Program-made: the position numbers and the translations under genes | Shown: one piece after another, positions 42,454 to 51,382 of the stretch | How the letters are laid out: the number at the start of each line of letters is the position of its first letter | Position numbering within the stretch: position 1 is the stretch's first letter | Assembly: GCF_022229005.1 (NCBI RefSeq) | Contig: NZ_JAKKFD010000002.1 | Location: forward strand, 62,001 to 126,000 | Reading direction: 5' to 3' | DNA length: 64,000 nt | Source: Micromonospora trifolii | GTDB taxonomy: Bacteria; Actinomycetota; Actinomycetes; Mycobacteriales; Micromonosporaceae | Notes under the pieces: model-generated | Seen by the model: only the letters and a program-made list of their open reading frames with translations | What the model was told of the DNA's origin: nothing | Databases searched by the model: none

Positions 42454-44402
42454 TGATGTCTCCTAGCTGTTCTCGCGACTGGCAACTCAACAGTGTCGAG
42501 GCTGGTCCTGCCGTGTTCCGGGCCGGTCGGTCCGGGGTGGCGGACCCGCGTCGGCAGCGCGCCGTCGCCGTTCGGTTCGGGCAGGTCGGCGCCGGTGCGG
42601 GCCGATGGGTACGGGGTGTCGGGTGGTGCGCTGGCCGGTGTGCGGCCGGTGCCGGTGACCGTGACCAGCAGGGAGGGGAGGAGCACGATGGCGGCCGTCC
42701 CACCGCGCCGGCTGGGGCGCAGCGAGACGTGGGCGCCGCAGCGGCCGGCCAGGACGGCGGCGGCGTACCAGCCCGCGAGGCCCGCGGGCGGGCCGTCCGG
42801 TGGCGGGTTGCCGAGCAGGTGGTTCGCCTCGGCCAGCGCGGCGGCGTCCAGGCCGGGCCCGTCGTCGACGACGAGGACGGCACAGCCCTGCGGTCGCTGT
42901 TCGCCGCTGACCCGGACGGTGGTCTCCGCCCCGGAGAAGGCCAGGGCGTTCTCGATCAGCTCCGCCAGCAGGTGGATGACGCCCGTGACGGCCGGCCCCG
43001 CGAGCGACCACGGCCAGTGCGGCGCGATCAGGACCCGGTGGTAGTCCGGCACCTCGGCGACAGCGCCGCGCGCCACGTCGAGCAGTGGCACCGGGCGTCG
43101 CCAGCGGCGGGCGGGTGTCGCGCCGGCCAGGGTGATCAGTTTCTCCACGTTGCGGCGGACCCGGGTGGTGAGGTGGTCGAGTTGGAACAGCTCGCCGGTC
43201 TCCTCGGTGGACCGCTCCCGACGTTGCATCCCGTCCAGCAGGCTGAGTTGGTCGCGCAGCAGGACCTGGTTGCGTCGGGTCAGCCCCAGGAACAGTTCCC
43301 GTTCGGCGTCACCCCTCGGCGCCGCCGGTTCCTGAACTGGTGTGGGTATGTCCGGCGTCGGTGCCGGATGGTCGGCGTCGGGTCGGGTCAGCTCGTCGGT
43401 GAGGCGTCGGACGGTGCCCGCCCAGCTCAGCAGGAGCACGAGCACGACGATGAGGCCGAGCCCCACCACGGCCCCGGTACGCGCGATGAGCACGGCGGCA
43501 CCGGGGGTGGCCCGCTCGACGCTGCTGCGGGCGGTGTTCGTCACCAGTGTCTGCAGCGCGCCGAGCGCGGCATCCGCCGCGGCCCGCCAGCCCTGGCTGG
43601 TGAGACCGGCCAGGGCGTTGGCGGTGCCGGCCTGGAGCAGAAGCCGGTCCTCAAGGGCGAGCAGCGCCGCGAACTCGGGGCCGGACGCGAGGCGCTGATG
43701 CTCGCCCTGACCGTCGGGCGGAAGCCCGGCCGCGGCCTCGGTGCGCGCGTACCGCTGGGTGCTGACCAGTTCGCTCAGCCGGCGCCGCTCGTCGACGCCG
43801 AGCCGGGCGCCGGTCAGGGCCGCGCTGACCACTGTGTCCTCCCGGGCGAGCAACTCCCGGGCGCGGGCCAGCGCGATCACCGCGCGGGTGTCGGCGGCCA
43901 ACCCGCTCTCGTACGCGCCCCACTCCGGGCCGTACACCCGGAAGGCGACGTCGATGACCTCGTCGTACCCGGCGACTGCCGCGCCCTGGTCGAGCCGCCC
44001 GGTGTCCACCTGGGATCGCCTCGTGCCCAGGCCGTCGAGCCGGCGGACCAGCTCACCGGCCCGGTCACGGACGGTGCCGGCGCTGAGCAGCCGAAGGTCG
44101 CGGCCCTTCGTGAACTCGCGGATCTCGGCGGCGGCCCGGTCGGTGCCCTCGCGGGCACCGACCAGCGCGGGCGTCGGCTGCCCCGCCCCGGCGATCGTCT
44201 CGGCGGTGATCCGACGCTCCGTCTGGAGGCTCAGAATCAGGCGGTCGATGGGCTGGCCCAGCGTGTCCGCCAGCGCCCGGACGCGCAGCAGGTCGACGGC
44301 GTCCTGGCTGGACACATAGGCCGCGTACGACCAGAGCGTGATCAGCACGGCGGCCAGCACGGCCAGCCTGGTCCGGATCAGCCGAACATCGTTGCGGGTC
44401 AT
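42450..44402 (-). CDS. Conservon sensor kinase (CvnA) with NIT-type sensor
   Basis: 650 residues from the ATG at 44402 overlapping the upstream regulator stop. Membrane helices at about 10-30 and 310-332 enclose a roughly 280-residue helical external domain of the nitrate/nitrite-sensing-like (NIT) type. The kinase core has the conservon H-box pattern LFQLDHLTTRVRRNVEKLITLAG (His in LDHL), an N-box HLLAELIENALAFSG and VVDDGPGLD, but the ATPase domain is degenerate at the G2 region (PPAGLAGWYAAAVLAGRCGA), as is usual for CvnA. The proline-rich C-terminal tail is typical. Partner of CvnB and CvnC in a membrane signalling complex. Confidence 0.9.
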   Translation of the reverse strand: MTRNDVRLIRTRLAVLAAVLITLWSYAAYVSSQDAVDLLRVRALADTLGQPIDRLILSLQTERRITAETIAGAGQPTPALVGAREGTDRAAAEIREFTKGRDLRLLSAGTVRDRAGELVRRLDGLGTRRSQVDTGRLDQGAAVAGYDEVIDVAFRVYGPEWGAYESGLAADTRAVIALARARELLAREDTVVSAALTGARLGVDERRRLSELVSTQRYARTEAAAGLPPDGQGEHQRLASGPEFAALLALEDRLLLQAGTANALAGLTSQGWRAAADAALGALQTLVTNTARSSVERATPGAAVLIARTGAVVGLGLIVVLVLLLSWAGTVRRLTDELTRPDADHPAPTPDIPTPVQEPAAPRGDAERELFLGLTRRNQVLLRDQLSLLDGMQRRERSTEETGELFQLDHLTTRVRRNVEKLITLAGATPARRWRRPVPLLDVARGAVAEVPDYHRVLIAPHWPWSLAGPAVTGVIHLLAELIENALAFSGAETTVRVSGEQRPQGCAVLVVDDGPGLDAAALAEANHLLGNPPPDGPPAGLAGWYAAAVLAGRCGAHVSLRPSRRGGTAAIVLLPSLLVTVTGTGRTPASAPPDTPYPSARTGADLPEPNGDGALPTRVRHPGPTGPEHGRTSLDTVELPVARTARRHQ

Positions 44403-46969
44403 CGGCTCGCCCGCTGCGGCCACGGTTGCCCGGCGGTGTCGCTGGCCCGGTCGGCGACGAGAGTGCGCAGCAGCGCCAGCAGCTCGGTGCGGTTGGCGCA
44501 GTTCAACCGGTTACGCATCCGCGCCACGTGGTGTTCGACGGTCTTGGCCGAGATGAAGAGCCGATCGCCGATCTCCCGGTAGGTCAATCCGGCCAGCACC
44601 AGCTCGGCGACCTCGTACTCGCGGTCGCTGAGCCCGTGCTGCGTGGGGCCGGCGGCCCGCGCCGTGCTCGCACCGGTCGTCGGTGTCTGCCCGCTCTGCC
44701 CGCCGGAGGGCCGCCCCTGCAACGCCCGGGCGCACTCCAGCAGTGTGGTCATCGCCCGCCGGTCCGCGGTGCGGATGGCGGCCTGCCCGGCGAGGCGGGC
44801 GCCGTCCCAGCACAACCCGGTGTCGTGCAGCCCTCGGGCGGCGGCCTCCACCCGGGTCGGGTCGACGACCCCCCGGAGCACCTCCACCCAGCTCTCCGCG
44901 GCGGCGGCGACCACTGCCGCGTACCGGCTGTGGCCAGCGGCGGCGAGCAACGCCGCGACGTGTTCGTCGGCGACCGTCGGCTCGCCGGTCAGGATGGCGG
45001 CGTGCAGCTCGCTCCAGTGCAACGGCACGCTCCACAGTGGTGGATCGCCGAGGCGGTGGAGCAGCGCACGCCCCTGGTGCAGGTACGGCTCCAGCCGGGC
45101 CAGGTCGCCCAGCCGCGCGCCCGCGATGGCCAGCTCACCCAGCGGCAGCAGTGTGAACAGGTCGACGGGATGCCGCACCACTGCCTCCAGTGCCTGCCCC
45201 CAACCCCGCTTGAGCGCCCCGAGGTCACTGTTGCGCCGGCCGATGCCCATCCGGATCGCGGCGGCGAAGAGTTGGTCGCGGGACTCCAGTGGCCGCCCGT
45301 CGAGTGTCACAGTGGCGAGCCGCTCGCCGGCGGCGTGGATCTCGCCACGGACCATCAGGATCCAGGCCTGCAACAGCCGGTGGCGGCGGGCCATCAGCGG
45401 GCCGCCGACCCCGGCGCCCAGGGCGCGGTGCAGCACCCGCTCGGCGATCTCCAGCTCACCGCAGTGCACCGCCGTCAACGCGGCGAGGGCCGCCGGGCTG
45501 TCCGGCAGCAACGCCGCTCGGCCGTCCGGCTCCAGCAGCGCGGCGGCCTGCACGAGCGCGGAGAGCGCGGCGGTCGGCGGGCCGGTCACGCTCTCCCGTA
45601 CACCGTTGGCCATCAGTCGGGCGGCGCTGGCGTGCAGGGTCGGCGGTTCGCCCGCCGGGTCACCCGCCGGTGACTCGGTGCTGGCGTCCGGATCACCGGC
45701 GGCGAGCCCGCCGACGATGGCGAACGCCGCCGCCGAGGCGGTGCCCGACCACCGGAACAGCTCGACGCTGCGACCGACGTGACCACGGTGGGCCAGGGCG
45801 GTGGCGGCGACCACGGCCGCCTCGGAGCGCTCCGGGGGAGCGGCAGTTCCCAGGAGTCGGTCGGCCAGCCGAAGCGCGTCGTCGAGGTCACCGGCGAGCG
45901 CGGCGGCGAGCGCCTGCTGCGCGTTGGGTGGCCGCCCGGCCGCCGTGGCCGCCGCGAACAGCTTGGCGGCGAACGCCGGCTCGTCGGCCAGCGCCTCGTC
46001 CGCAGCGGCGGCCAGGGTCGCGGCCGGGCAGTCGCCGAGCGCGCCGACCGCGAGCAGGGAGCGGACCAGCGGCAGCACCGCGCCACCCCGGGCGAGCTGC
46101 AACTCGGTGAGCCGCCGCCAGACCGCCGTCCGCTCGGTGGTGGGGCTGAGCGTCGCGACGGCCCGCCGGACGATCGGCGCGAGTCGGCCGTCCGCGCCGA
46201 GCAGCCCGGCCGCCCTGGTCGTGGCGATCAGTTCGTCCACCCCGGCCGGGTCTCGGCCCAGCAGCGCGCCGAGCATGCTCACCGGCAGCGCCCCGCCGAC
46301 CGCGACGGCGAGCAGCAGTCGCCGTACCGGGGCGGGCTGAACCTCCAGGTCCGGCCCGAATTCGAGGATGACGGACCGGGGTGGCTCCACCACCCCGGTC
46401 CGGGTCTCCGCGCCGGCCAGACCGCGGGCCAGCCGTTCCACGTCCCGAGGTACGCCGGCGGTCTGCGTGTGGACGAAGTCGACCAGGTCGGCGGGGCGGC
46501 CCAGCTCGGGTGTGGCGGCGAGATGGGCGGCGGTCTGCTCCCGGGTGAACGGCGTGAGCAGCACGGCCTGCCCGTCGCGTCGCAGGGCGTCGACCAGCTC
46601 ACTGAACGCCGCCGACCGCGGCCACGGGCGGTGGGCGACCACCAATCGGTGTCGCCGGCCGGCGACCAGGCGCAGCAGCGCTTCGGTCCGCGCGTCGTCG
46701 AGCAGGTGCGCGTCGTCGACCAGCACCACAGTGTCGGGGTCGACCGGCTCATCCGGCTCCGGGGCGGCCGTGCGGACGGCGATGCCGGCCCGCTGGTGAA
46801 TGCGCTCCAGCTCGGCGAGGAGCGCGGTCTTTCCATGACCGGCCGGGCCGGCGATGCCGACGGCGAGAGGGCCGGTCGGATCCTGCGCGACAGCGTCCAG
46901 CAGCGCCTGCAACCCCTTGTCCAGGATCAACCCTGGTGCGGCGAGGTCATTCATGATCATTGGGGTCAT
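44399..46969 (-). CDS. IniR-like AAA ATPase / LuxR transcriptional activator
   Basis: 856 residues from the ATG at 46969, which overlaps the Hsp70 stop. P-loop AGPAGHGKT at residues 40-48, Walker B TVVLVDDAHLLDD near 80, a long helical-repeat middle, and a LuxR helix-turn-helix at about 780-838 (LSDREYEVAELVLAGLTYREIGDRLFISAKTVEHHVARMRNRL). Size and layout match M. tuberculosis IniR (Rv0339c), the activator of the nearby iniBAC operon. Here too an iniBAC-like operon is divergently transcribed close by, so it is the best candidate activator of that operon. It is embedded between an Hsp70-like gene and a conservon kinase, which is not the mycobacterial arrangement. Confidence 0.85.
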   Translation of the reverse strand: MTPMIMNDLAAPGLILDKGLQALLDAVAQDPTGPLAVGIAGPAGHGKTALLAELERIHQRAGIAVRTAAPEPDEPVDPDTVVLVDDAHLLDDARTEALLRLVAGRRHRLVVAHRPWPRSAAFSELVDALRRDGQAVLLTPFTREQTAAHLAATPELGRPADLVDFVHTQTAGVPRDVERLARGLAGAETRTGVVEPPRSVILEFGPDLEVQPAPVRRLLLAVAVGGALPVSMLGALLGRDPAGVDELIATTRAAGLLGADGRLAPIVRRAVATLSPTTERTAVWRRLTELQLARGGAVLPLVRSLLAVGALGDCPAATLAAAADEALADEPAFAAKLFAAATAAGRPPNAQQALAAALAGDLDDALRLADRLLGTAAPPERSEAAVVAATALAHRGHVGRSVELFRWSGTASAAAFAIVGGLAAGDPDASTESPAGDPAGEPPTLHASAARLMANGVRESVTGPPTAALSALVQAAALLEPDGRAALLPDSPAALAALTAVHCGELEIAERVLHRALGAGVGGPLMARRHRLLQAWILMVRGEIHAAGERLATVTLDGRPLESRDQLFAAAIRMGIGRRNSDLGALKRGWGQALEAVVRHPVDLFTLLPLGELAIAGARLGDLARLEPYLHQGRALLHRLGDPPLWSVPLHWSELHAAILTGEPTVADEHVAALLAAAGHSRYAAVVAAAAESWVEVLRGVVDPTRVEAAARGLHDTGLCWDGARLAGQAAIRTADRRAMTTLLECARALQGRPSGGQSGQTPTTGASTARAAGPTQHGLSDREYEVAELVLAGLTYREIGDRLFISAKTVEHHVARMRNRLNCANRTELLALLRTLVADRASDTAGQPWPQRASR

Positions 46970-48225
46970 CCTTCGCGTCCTCGGGCGCGGGCAAGCGCCA
47001 GGCGGGACGGCTTCGGCAGTTCCAGTGGGAGGACCCGGACCGGGGGCCGCGGTGGCGGATCGCCCGGAACGGTGTGCTGGGGGCGGCGTGGTGCCGGGAG
47101 GGTGGCCCGCCCGGCGCCGCTGACCGGGGCCGGAACGCGGGCCGGCGGCGGCTGGCGAGGGCGTGGTGACACCACCTGACACGCGGCCATCGCCGCCCCG
47201 GTGGCGGCGGTCAACTGTGCGTCCGGCTCCACCTCGACGGGCACCGGGAGGGCCGCGCCGATCAGCTCGGTCACGAGCGGGACCCGGGTGGAGCCGCCGG
47301 CCAGCAGGACGCCGTCGAGCTGCGCCGGAGTCAGGTCGGCACTGCGCACGGCCCGGAGCAGGAGGTCGACGGTGGCCTGCACCGTCGGGCGGATCATGGC
47401 CTCGAACTGTGCCCGGGTCACCGGCACCCGCGCCGGACCGCTCGGCAGGGTCAGCACCACGTCGGCAGTGAGGTCGACGGTCAGCACCCGCTTGACCCGG
47501 TCACACTCCACGCGCAGCCCGCGCAGCGCGGCCTGGGCCCCGCGACGTCCGGTCGCGGCCAACTCCCGGGCCAGCATGGTACGAGCATGCTCGGCCAGCG
47601 CCTCGTCGAAGTCCGCGCCACCGATCGAGTCGAGACCCTGCGGGGTGCCGAACGTCTCGTACGTGCCGCGTGGGGTGCGGCGCACCAGGGCCGCCTCGAA
47701 GCTGTTGCCCCCCAGGGCGTAGACCACTGCCGTGCTGCCCGCGAACCCGCGAGCGGCGTGGCTCTCGGCGACGGTGACCGTGCGGGGCAGCAACGTCACG
47801 TGCCGTAGGCCGAGGTTCGACAGTGCCCGGTGCAGCACCTCCCGCCGGTAGGGGCGCCACCCCGCCGGGTGGCTGAGCACTATCGCCTCGGCCGCGCCGC
47901 CCTCCAGGGCGTGGACCCGCTCCACGACCCAGGCCGCCAGCTCGGCGGTCAGCGTCTGCGGCGCGCACGGCTCGCCGCCGAGCAGCACCGGCACGTCGTC
48001 GCCGATCCGGTGGACGAAGTCGCGGGTGGTGCGGCTGCCGTCGTCGGTCACGGGCTCGCCGACGCGCAGCGAACCGTCCTCGGCCAGGCAGAGCACCGAG
48101 GGCATGAGGGGTGAGCCGGCGCTCAGCGCGACGGCCTCGGGGCGGGTCCAGGTCGCGCCGCGTCGCCGTGCGACGGCGGCGGCGGTGTTGCTGCTTCCGA
48201 TGTCTATCCCCAGGACGTACGGCAT
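46966..48225 (-). CDS. Hsp70/actin-fold ATPase without substrate-binding domain
   Basis: 419 residues. The nucleotide-binding domain of DnaK type covers about 1-345: IDIGSSNTAAAV (phosphate 1), GGNSFEAALV in place of GGGTFD (phosphate 2), GGADFDEAL, ECDRVKRVLT and LLAGGSTRVPLV (adenosine). Residues 346-419 are a proline/arginine-rich tail; the peptide-binding beta domain and lid of DnaK are absent, so it is not a general chaperone. First gene of the leftward operon, 300 bp divergent from iniB, and coupled by ATGA to the IniR-like activator. A regulatory ATPase acting on the activator or kinase is likely by context. Confidence 0.88.
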   Translation of the reverse strand: MPYVLGIDIGSSNTAAAVARRRGATWTRPEAVALSAGSPLMPSVLCLAEDGSLRVGEPVTDDGSRTTRDFVHRIGDDVPVLLGGEPCAPQTLTAELAAWVVERVHALEGGAAEAIVLSHPAGWRPYRREVLHRALSNLGLRHVTLLPRTVTVAESHAARGFAGSTAVVYALGGNSFEAALVRRTPRGTYETFGTPQGLDSIGGADFDEALAEHARTMLARELAATGRRGAQAALRGLRVECDRVKRVLTVDLTADVVLTLPSGPARVPVTRAQFEAMIRPTVQATVDLLLRAVRSADLTPAQLDGVLLAGGSTRVPLVTELIGAALPVPVEVEPDAQLTAATGAAMAACQVVSPRPRQPPPARVPAPVSGAGRATLPAPRRPQHTVPGDPPPRPPVRVLPLELPKPSRLALARARGREG

Positions 48226-48525
48226 CGTCTCTGTCTCTCCCCGTGAGTCGGCCGGTCGGTGGCGATGGCGTCGGCTGCCCGACGACCCACCCCCGGCGAA
48301 CCCCGCGGGCTCCTACGTTCGTACCAGAGATCAGTCCCTGGTCGGGACCCTAATCTCGCCGGGACGGTTTCCCCCTGTCCCCCTAACGTACGAGGTGGGG
48401 GAGCCCCTAGTTCAACCGGCCCGGATGCGGGTTCAGCCCCGATGCCCGGGGGTGGGCCCCGGCAATAGCGTCGTCACCGTCGACGTACGACACCCGCCAA
48501 TGCCACATCCGAGGAGAACCGGCAC
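48226..48525. promoter_or_regulatory. Divergent promoter region of the hsp70-iniR-cvn and iniBAC operons
   Basis: 300 bp. Repeated CCCTAA/G elements at 48348-48353, 48381-48386 and 48405-48410, and an imperfect palindrome TCCCCC...GGGGGA (48379-48403, 13-nt spacer containing CGTACG) make candidate sites for the LuxR-type activator. CGAGGAGAA is the iniB ribosome binding site. The start points cannot be placed with confidence. Confidence 0.5.
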
Positions 48526-49413
48526 ATGGACTCGCAGCAGACGCTCCACGACTTCGTGCTCGACCTACTGACGAACCCGGACGCGCGGTCGGCCTTCGAC
48601 CTGGATCCCGAGGGTGCGTTGCGGGGCGCCGGGCTCACCGACATCACCGCTGCGGACGTGCAGGACGTCGTACCGCTTGTCGTCGACTACGCGCCGGGTG
48701 CGGGCCTCGCGCCGTTGGCCTCGCCGGTCGGGCAGCTCGGGCTGGACCCGCTGCTCACCGACACCACTGATGTGGTGGGTCAGTTGCAGAGCGTGGCGCA
48801 GCAGATCAGCGTCACCAGCTCGCCCAGCGGCGTGGACGTCAAGGCCGGCGTGCTCGGCGCCATCGCTGTCGACCCGTCGACCGCCGCCGCCGGGGTCACC
48901 GTGCTGCCGGGCATCGGTCTGGGTGTCGGTCCGTACGGGCTCGACACCGACCTGGCCGGTGTCTCCGACGTGGCACACACCCTCGACGCCGACGTGGTGC
49001 AGCCGGTGGACGCGATCGCGGACCCGGTGCTCGGCGACGTTACCGGCACCGTCGGCGACCCGAGCGGTCTGCTCGGCGCCACTGACCCGAATCTGATCGG
49101 CGGCGACCTGACCGGTGGTGTCCTCTCCGGCACCCACGGTCAGCTCGGCGGGGTCGTCAGCTCCCTCGGTGTCGACGACACCCTCGGCGGGCTGGGCCTC
49201 GGGCACGGCGACGGTGTCGTCGGCGGCATGGTCCCGCCGCTCGACGTGCCGTCGACGGTGGGCGGCGTGACGCACCAGGTGGACAGCCTCCTCCCCGGTG
49301 TCACCGACACTGTCGGTGACGTGACCGGTGGGGTCACCGATGGTGTGCTCGGCGGCGACTCGCACGCCTCGTCCGATCACGGGCTGCTGGGTATCACCGG
49401 CGGTCTGCTCTGA
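48526..49413 (+). CDS. iniB: IniB N-terminal-domain protein
   Basis: 295 residues. The first 55 residues (SQQTLHDFVLDLLTNPDARSAFDLDPEGALRGAGLTDITAADVQDVVPLVVDYAP) match the IniB N-terminal domain of mycobacterial isoniazid-inducible IniB. The rest is Gly/Val/Asp/Leu-rich low-complexity sequence (GLDTDLAGVSDVAHTLDADVVQPVDAIADPVLGDVTGTVGDPSGLLG and similar) with a weak repeat of GV(T/S)D units. No signal peptide or membrane segment is visible. It is the first gene of the ini-like operon and has a GAGGAGA ribosome binding site. Function of IniB is unknown; the low-complexity tail could be a wall- or membrane-associated scaffold. Confidence 0.85.
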   Translation: MDSQQTLHDFVLDLLTNPDARSAFDLDPEGALRGAGLTDITAADVQDVVPLVVDYAPGAGLAPLASPVGQLGLDPLLTDTTDVVGQLQSVAQQISVTSSPSGVDVKAGVLGAIAVDPSTAAAGVTVLPGIGLGVGPYGLDTDLAGVSDVAHTLDADVVQPVDAIADPVLGDVTGTVGDPSGLLGATDPNLIGGDLTGGVLSGTHGQLGGVVSSLGVDDTLGGLGLGHGDGVVGGMVPPLDVPSTVGGVTHQVDSLLPGVTDTVGDVTGGVTDGVLGGDSHASSDHGLLGITGGLL

Positions 49414-49435
49414 CCCGGATTTCCGGTCGGAGCGG

Positions 49436-49466
49436 AGGGCCGGATCGTCTCGGGCGATCCGGCCCT
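49436..49466 (+). terminator. Intraoperonic hairpin between iniB and iniA
   Basis: AGGGCCGGATCG (49436-49447) pairs perfectly with 49455-49466, followed by TCCC. It stands between iniB and iniA, so it may lower iniA/iniC expression relative to iniB. Confidence 0.65.
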
Positions 49467-49528
49467 TCCCGGTTCCACATCCGGTCCCTCTTGATAATTA
49501 AGCCGAAATCCGCACACTTGGTGCGGTG

Positions 49529-51382
49529 ATGGCCGGGATCTGGTTGGACGTGCTGGACGAGATCGCCCGCACGTGCGCTGCACACGGTCGCGGTGACCTA
49601 CTCCAGACGGTGCGGCAGAAGCGCGCGCAACTGCTGGACCCGACGCTGCGTGTCCTGGTCGTCGGCGAGCCGAACCAGGGCAAGAGTCAGCTGATCAACG
49701 CGATCATCAACGCGCCGGCCTGCCCGGTTGGCGACGGTCGGACGACGGTCCTGCCGACAGTGGTGCAGCACGCCGAGGCGCCCACCGCGGTGGTGGCGCA
49801 GGCGCAGCCACCAGCCCCGGGGCACCCCACCGGCGCCGCCGCGGTGACCGTCGAGCGGACCCCGGTGGCGCTGAACCAGGTCGCGGCGGGTGTGGCCGGC
49901 CTGGTCGGGCGTCGCCCGGGGGGCGGCCCGGCGTACGTCGAGATCGGACTGCCCCGTGCCCTGCTCGGTGCGGGGCTGGTGCTGGTGGACACTCCCGGCA
50001 CCGACGAGGTCGCCGGCATCGGCGCCGCCGCCTCGGTCGCCGCGCCGGCCCGCGCGGACACCGTGCTGCTGGTCTCCGACTCCACTCGGGAGTTGTCGGT
50101 CGCCGAGCTGAACATGCTGCTGCACATCATGCGGTCGCATCCGAATGTGGTGGTGGTGCAGAGCAAGACCGATCTGGTCGCGGACTGGCGTACTGTCGCC
50201 GAGCGCAACCGGCAGCATCTGGCCGAGGCGGGGATTGCCGCGACGCTGATCCCGGTCTCGGCGGCGCTGCGACTGCGGGCCGCCGCGTCCGACGACCGGG
50301 GGCTCAACGCCGAGTCGGGTTTCCCCGCGCTGATCGCCCGCCTGCAACGCGACCTGGCCGGCAAGGCCGACCACCTGGCCCGGGCGGCGGTGCAGACGGT
50401 GGCCCGGACGGTGGTGGAGCAGTTGGCCGCGCCGCTGCGCGCCGAGTTGGCGACCCAGGAGGAAGAGGAGCAGTCCGGGCCGATCTCCCGGCTGCACGCG
50501 GCGCAGCGCGAGGTCGACGAGCTGCGCCGGTGTTCCACCCGGTGGCAGAACACGCTGACCGACGAGATCACCGACCTGCTCGCCGACCTCGAGTACGACC
50601 TGCGCGACCGGACCCGGCAGATCCTGCGCGCGGTGGACGAGGCGTTCGACACCGCCGATCCGTTGGTCGCCTGGGACACCTTCCAGGACTGGCTGGAGCG
50701 GAGCCTGGTGGAGGCGGCCGAGGCGAACCACGAGTGGCTGATCCAGCGCTGTGACTGGATCGCCCGGCGGGTGGCCGCCAACTTCGACAGGTACGGCTAC
50801 GACGTGCTGCCGCCCTGGTCGATGACGATGCCGGACGACATCGGCGAGCGACTGCCCGAGCTGCAACGGCCGACGATCGACCGGTTCACCACCGGCCAGA
50901 AGTTGTTCACCGGGATGAAGGGCTCGTACGGGGGCATGCTGATGTTCGGTCTGGCGACCACCCTGGCCGGCATGCCGATGATCAATCCGGTCTCGGTCGG
51001 CATCGGGGCGCTCTTCGGCGGCAAGAGCATCCGCGACGAGAGCAAACAACTGCTCCGTCGCCGCCAGGCGACGGTCAAGACGGCCATCCAGCGGCACGTC
51101 GACGATTTCTTCGTCCGCATCATCCGAGACTGCCGCGACGCCGCCCGGCAGGTCCAGCGGATGCTGCGGGACCACTTCACGGGGCTGACCGAGGAGCTCC
51201 AGGAGGCCATCGTGCAGTCGTTCCGCAGCGCGAAGCAGGAGGCCGACACCGATGCCTCAGTGCGCGAGCAGCGGCAGCGCGAGATCAGGTTGAAGATGAC
51301 CCGGCTGGCGGCGGTGTACGAGCAGGCCCAGCAGTTGACCGGCGCCCGCTCCGCCCCGCTGCTGCTGGAGCCGCAGGCATGA
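49529..51382 (+). CDS. iniA: IniA-like dynamin-family GTPase
   Basis: 617 residues from the ATG at 49529 (a GTG lies one codon upstream). GTPase domain: G1 GEPNQGKS at residues 46-53, G3 DTPGTD near 155, G4 QSKTDLV near 212. A helical stalk follows (SRLHAAQREVDELRRCSTRWQNTLTDEITDLLADLEYDLRDRTRQILRAVDEAF), then a hydrophobic hairpin (YGGMLMFGLATTLAGMPMINPVSVGIGALFGG) that in dynamin-like proteins inserts into membrane, then further helices. M. tuberculosis IniA is a dynamin-like membrane-fission protein giving tolerance to cell-wall drugs. It overlaps iniC by 4 bp. The AT-rich TTGATAATTAAG at 49491-49502 may be an internal promoter. Confidence 0.87.
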   Translation: MAGIWLDVLDEIARTCAAHGRGDLLQTVRQKRAQLLDPTLRVLVVGEPNQGKSQLINAIINAPACPVGDGRTTVLPTVVQHAEAPTAVVAQAQPPAPGHPTGAAAVTVERTPVALNQVAAGVAGLVGRRPGGGPAYVEIGLPRALLGAGLVLVDTPGTDEVAGIGAAASVAAPARADTVLLVSDSTRELSVAELNMLLHIMRSHPNVVVVQSKTDLVADWRTVAERNRQHLAEAGIAATLIPVSAALRLRAAASDDRGLNAESGFPALIARLQRDLAGKADHLARAAVQTVARTVVEQLAAPLRAELATQEEEEQSGPISRLHAAQREVDELRRCSTRWQNTLTDEITDLLADLEYDLRDRTRQILRAVDEAFDTADPLVAWDTFQDWLERSLVEAAEANHEWLIQRCDWIARRVAANFDRYGYDVLPPWSMTMPDDIGERLPELQRPTIDRFTTGQKLFTGMKGSYGGMLMFGLATTLAGMPMINPVSVGIGALFGGKSIRDESKQLLRRRQATVKTAIQRHVDDFFVRIIRDCRDAARQVQRMLRDHFTGLTEELQEAIVQSFRSAKQEADTDASVREQRQREIRLKMTRLAAVYEQAQQLTGARSAPLLLEPQA

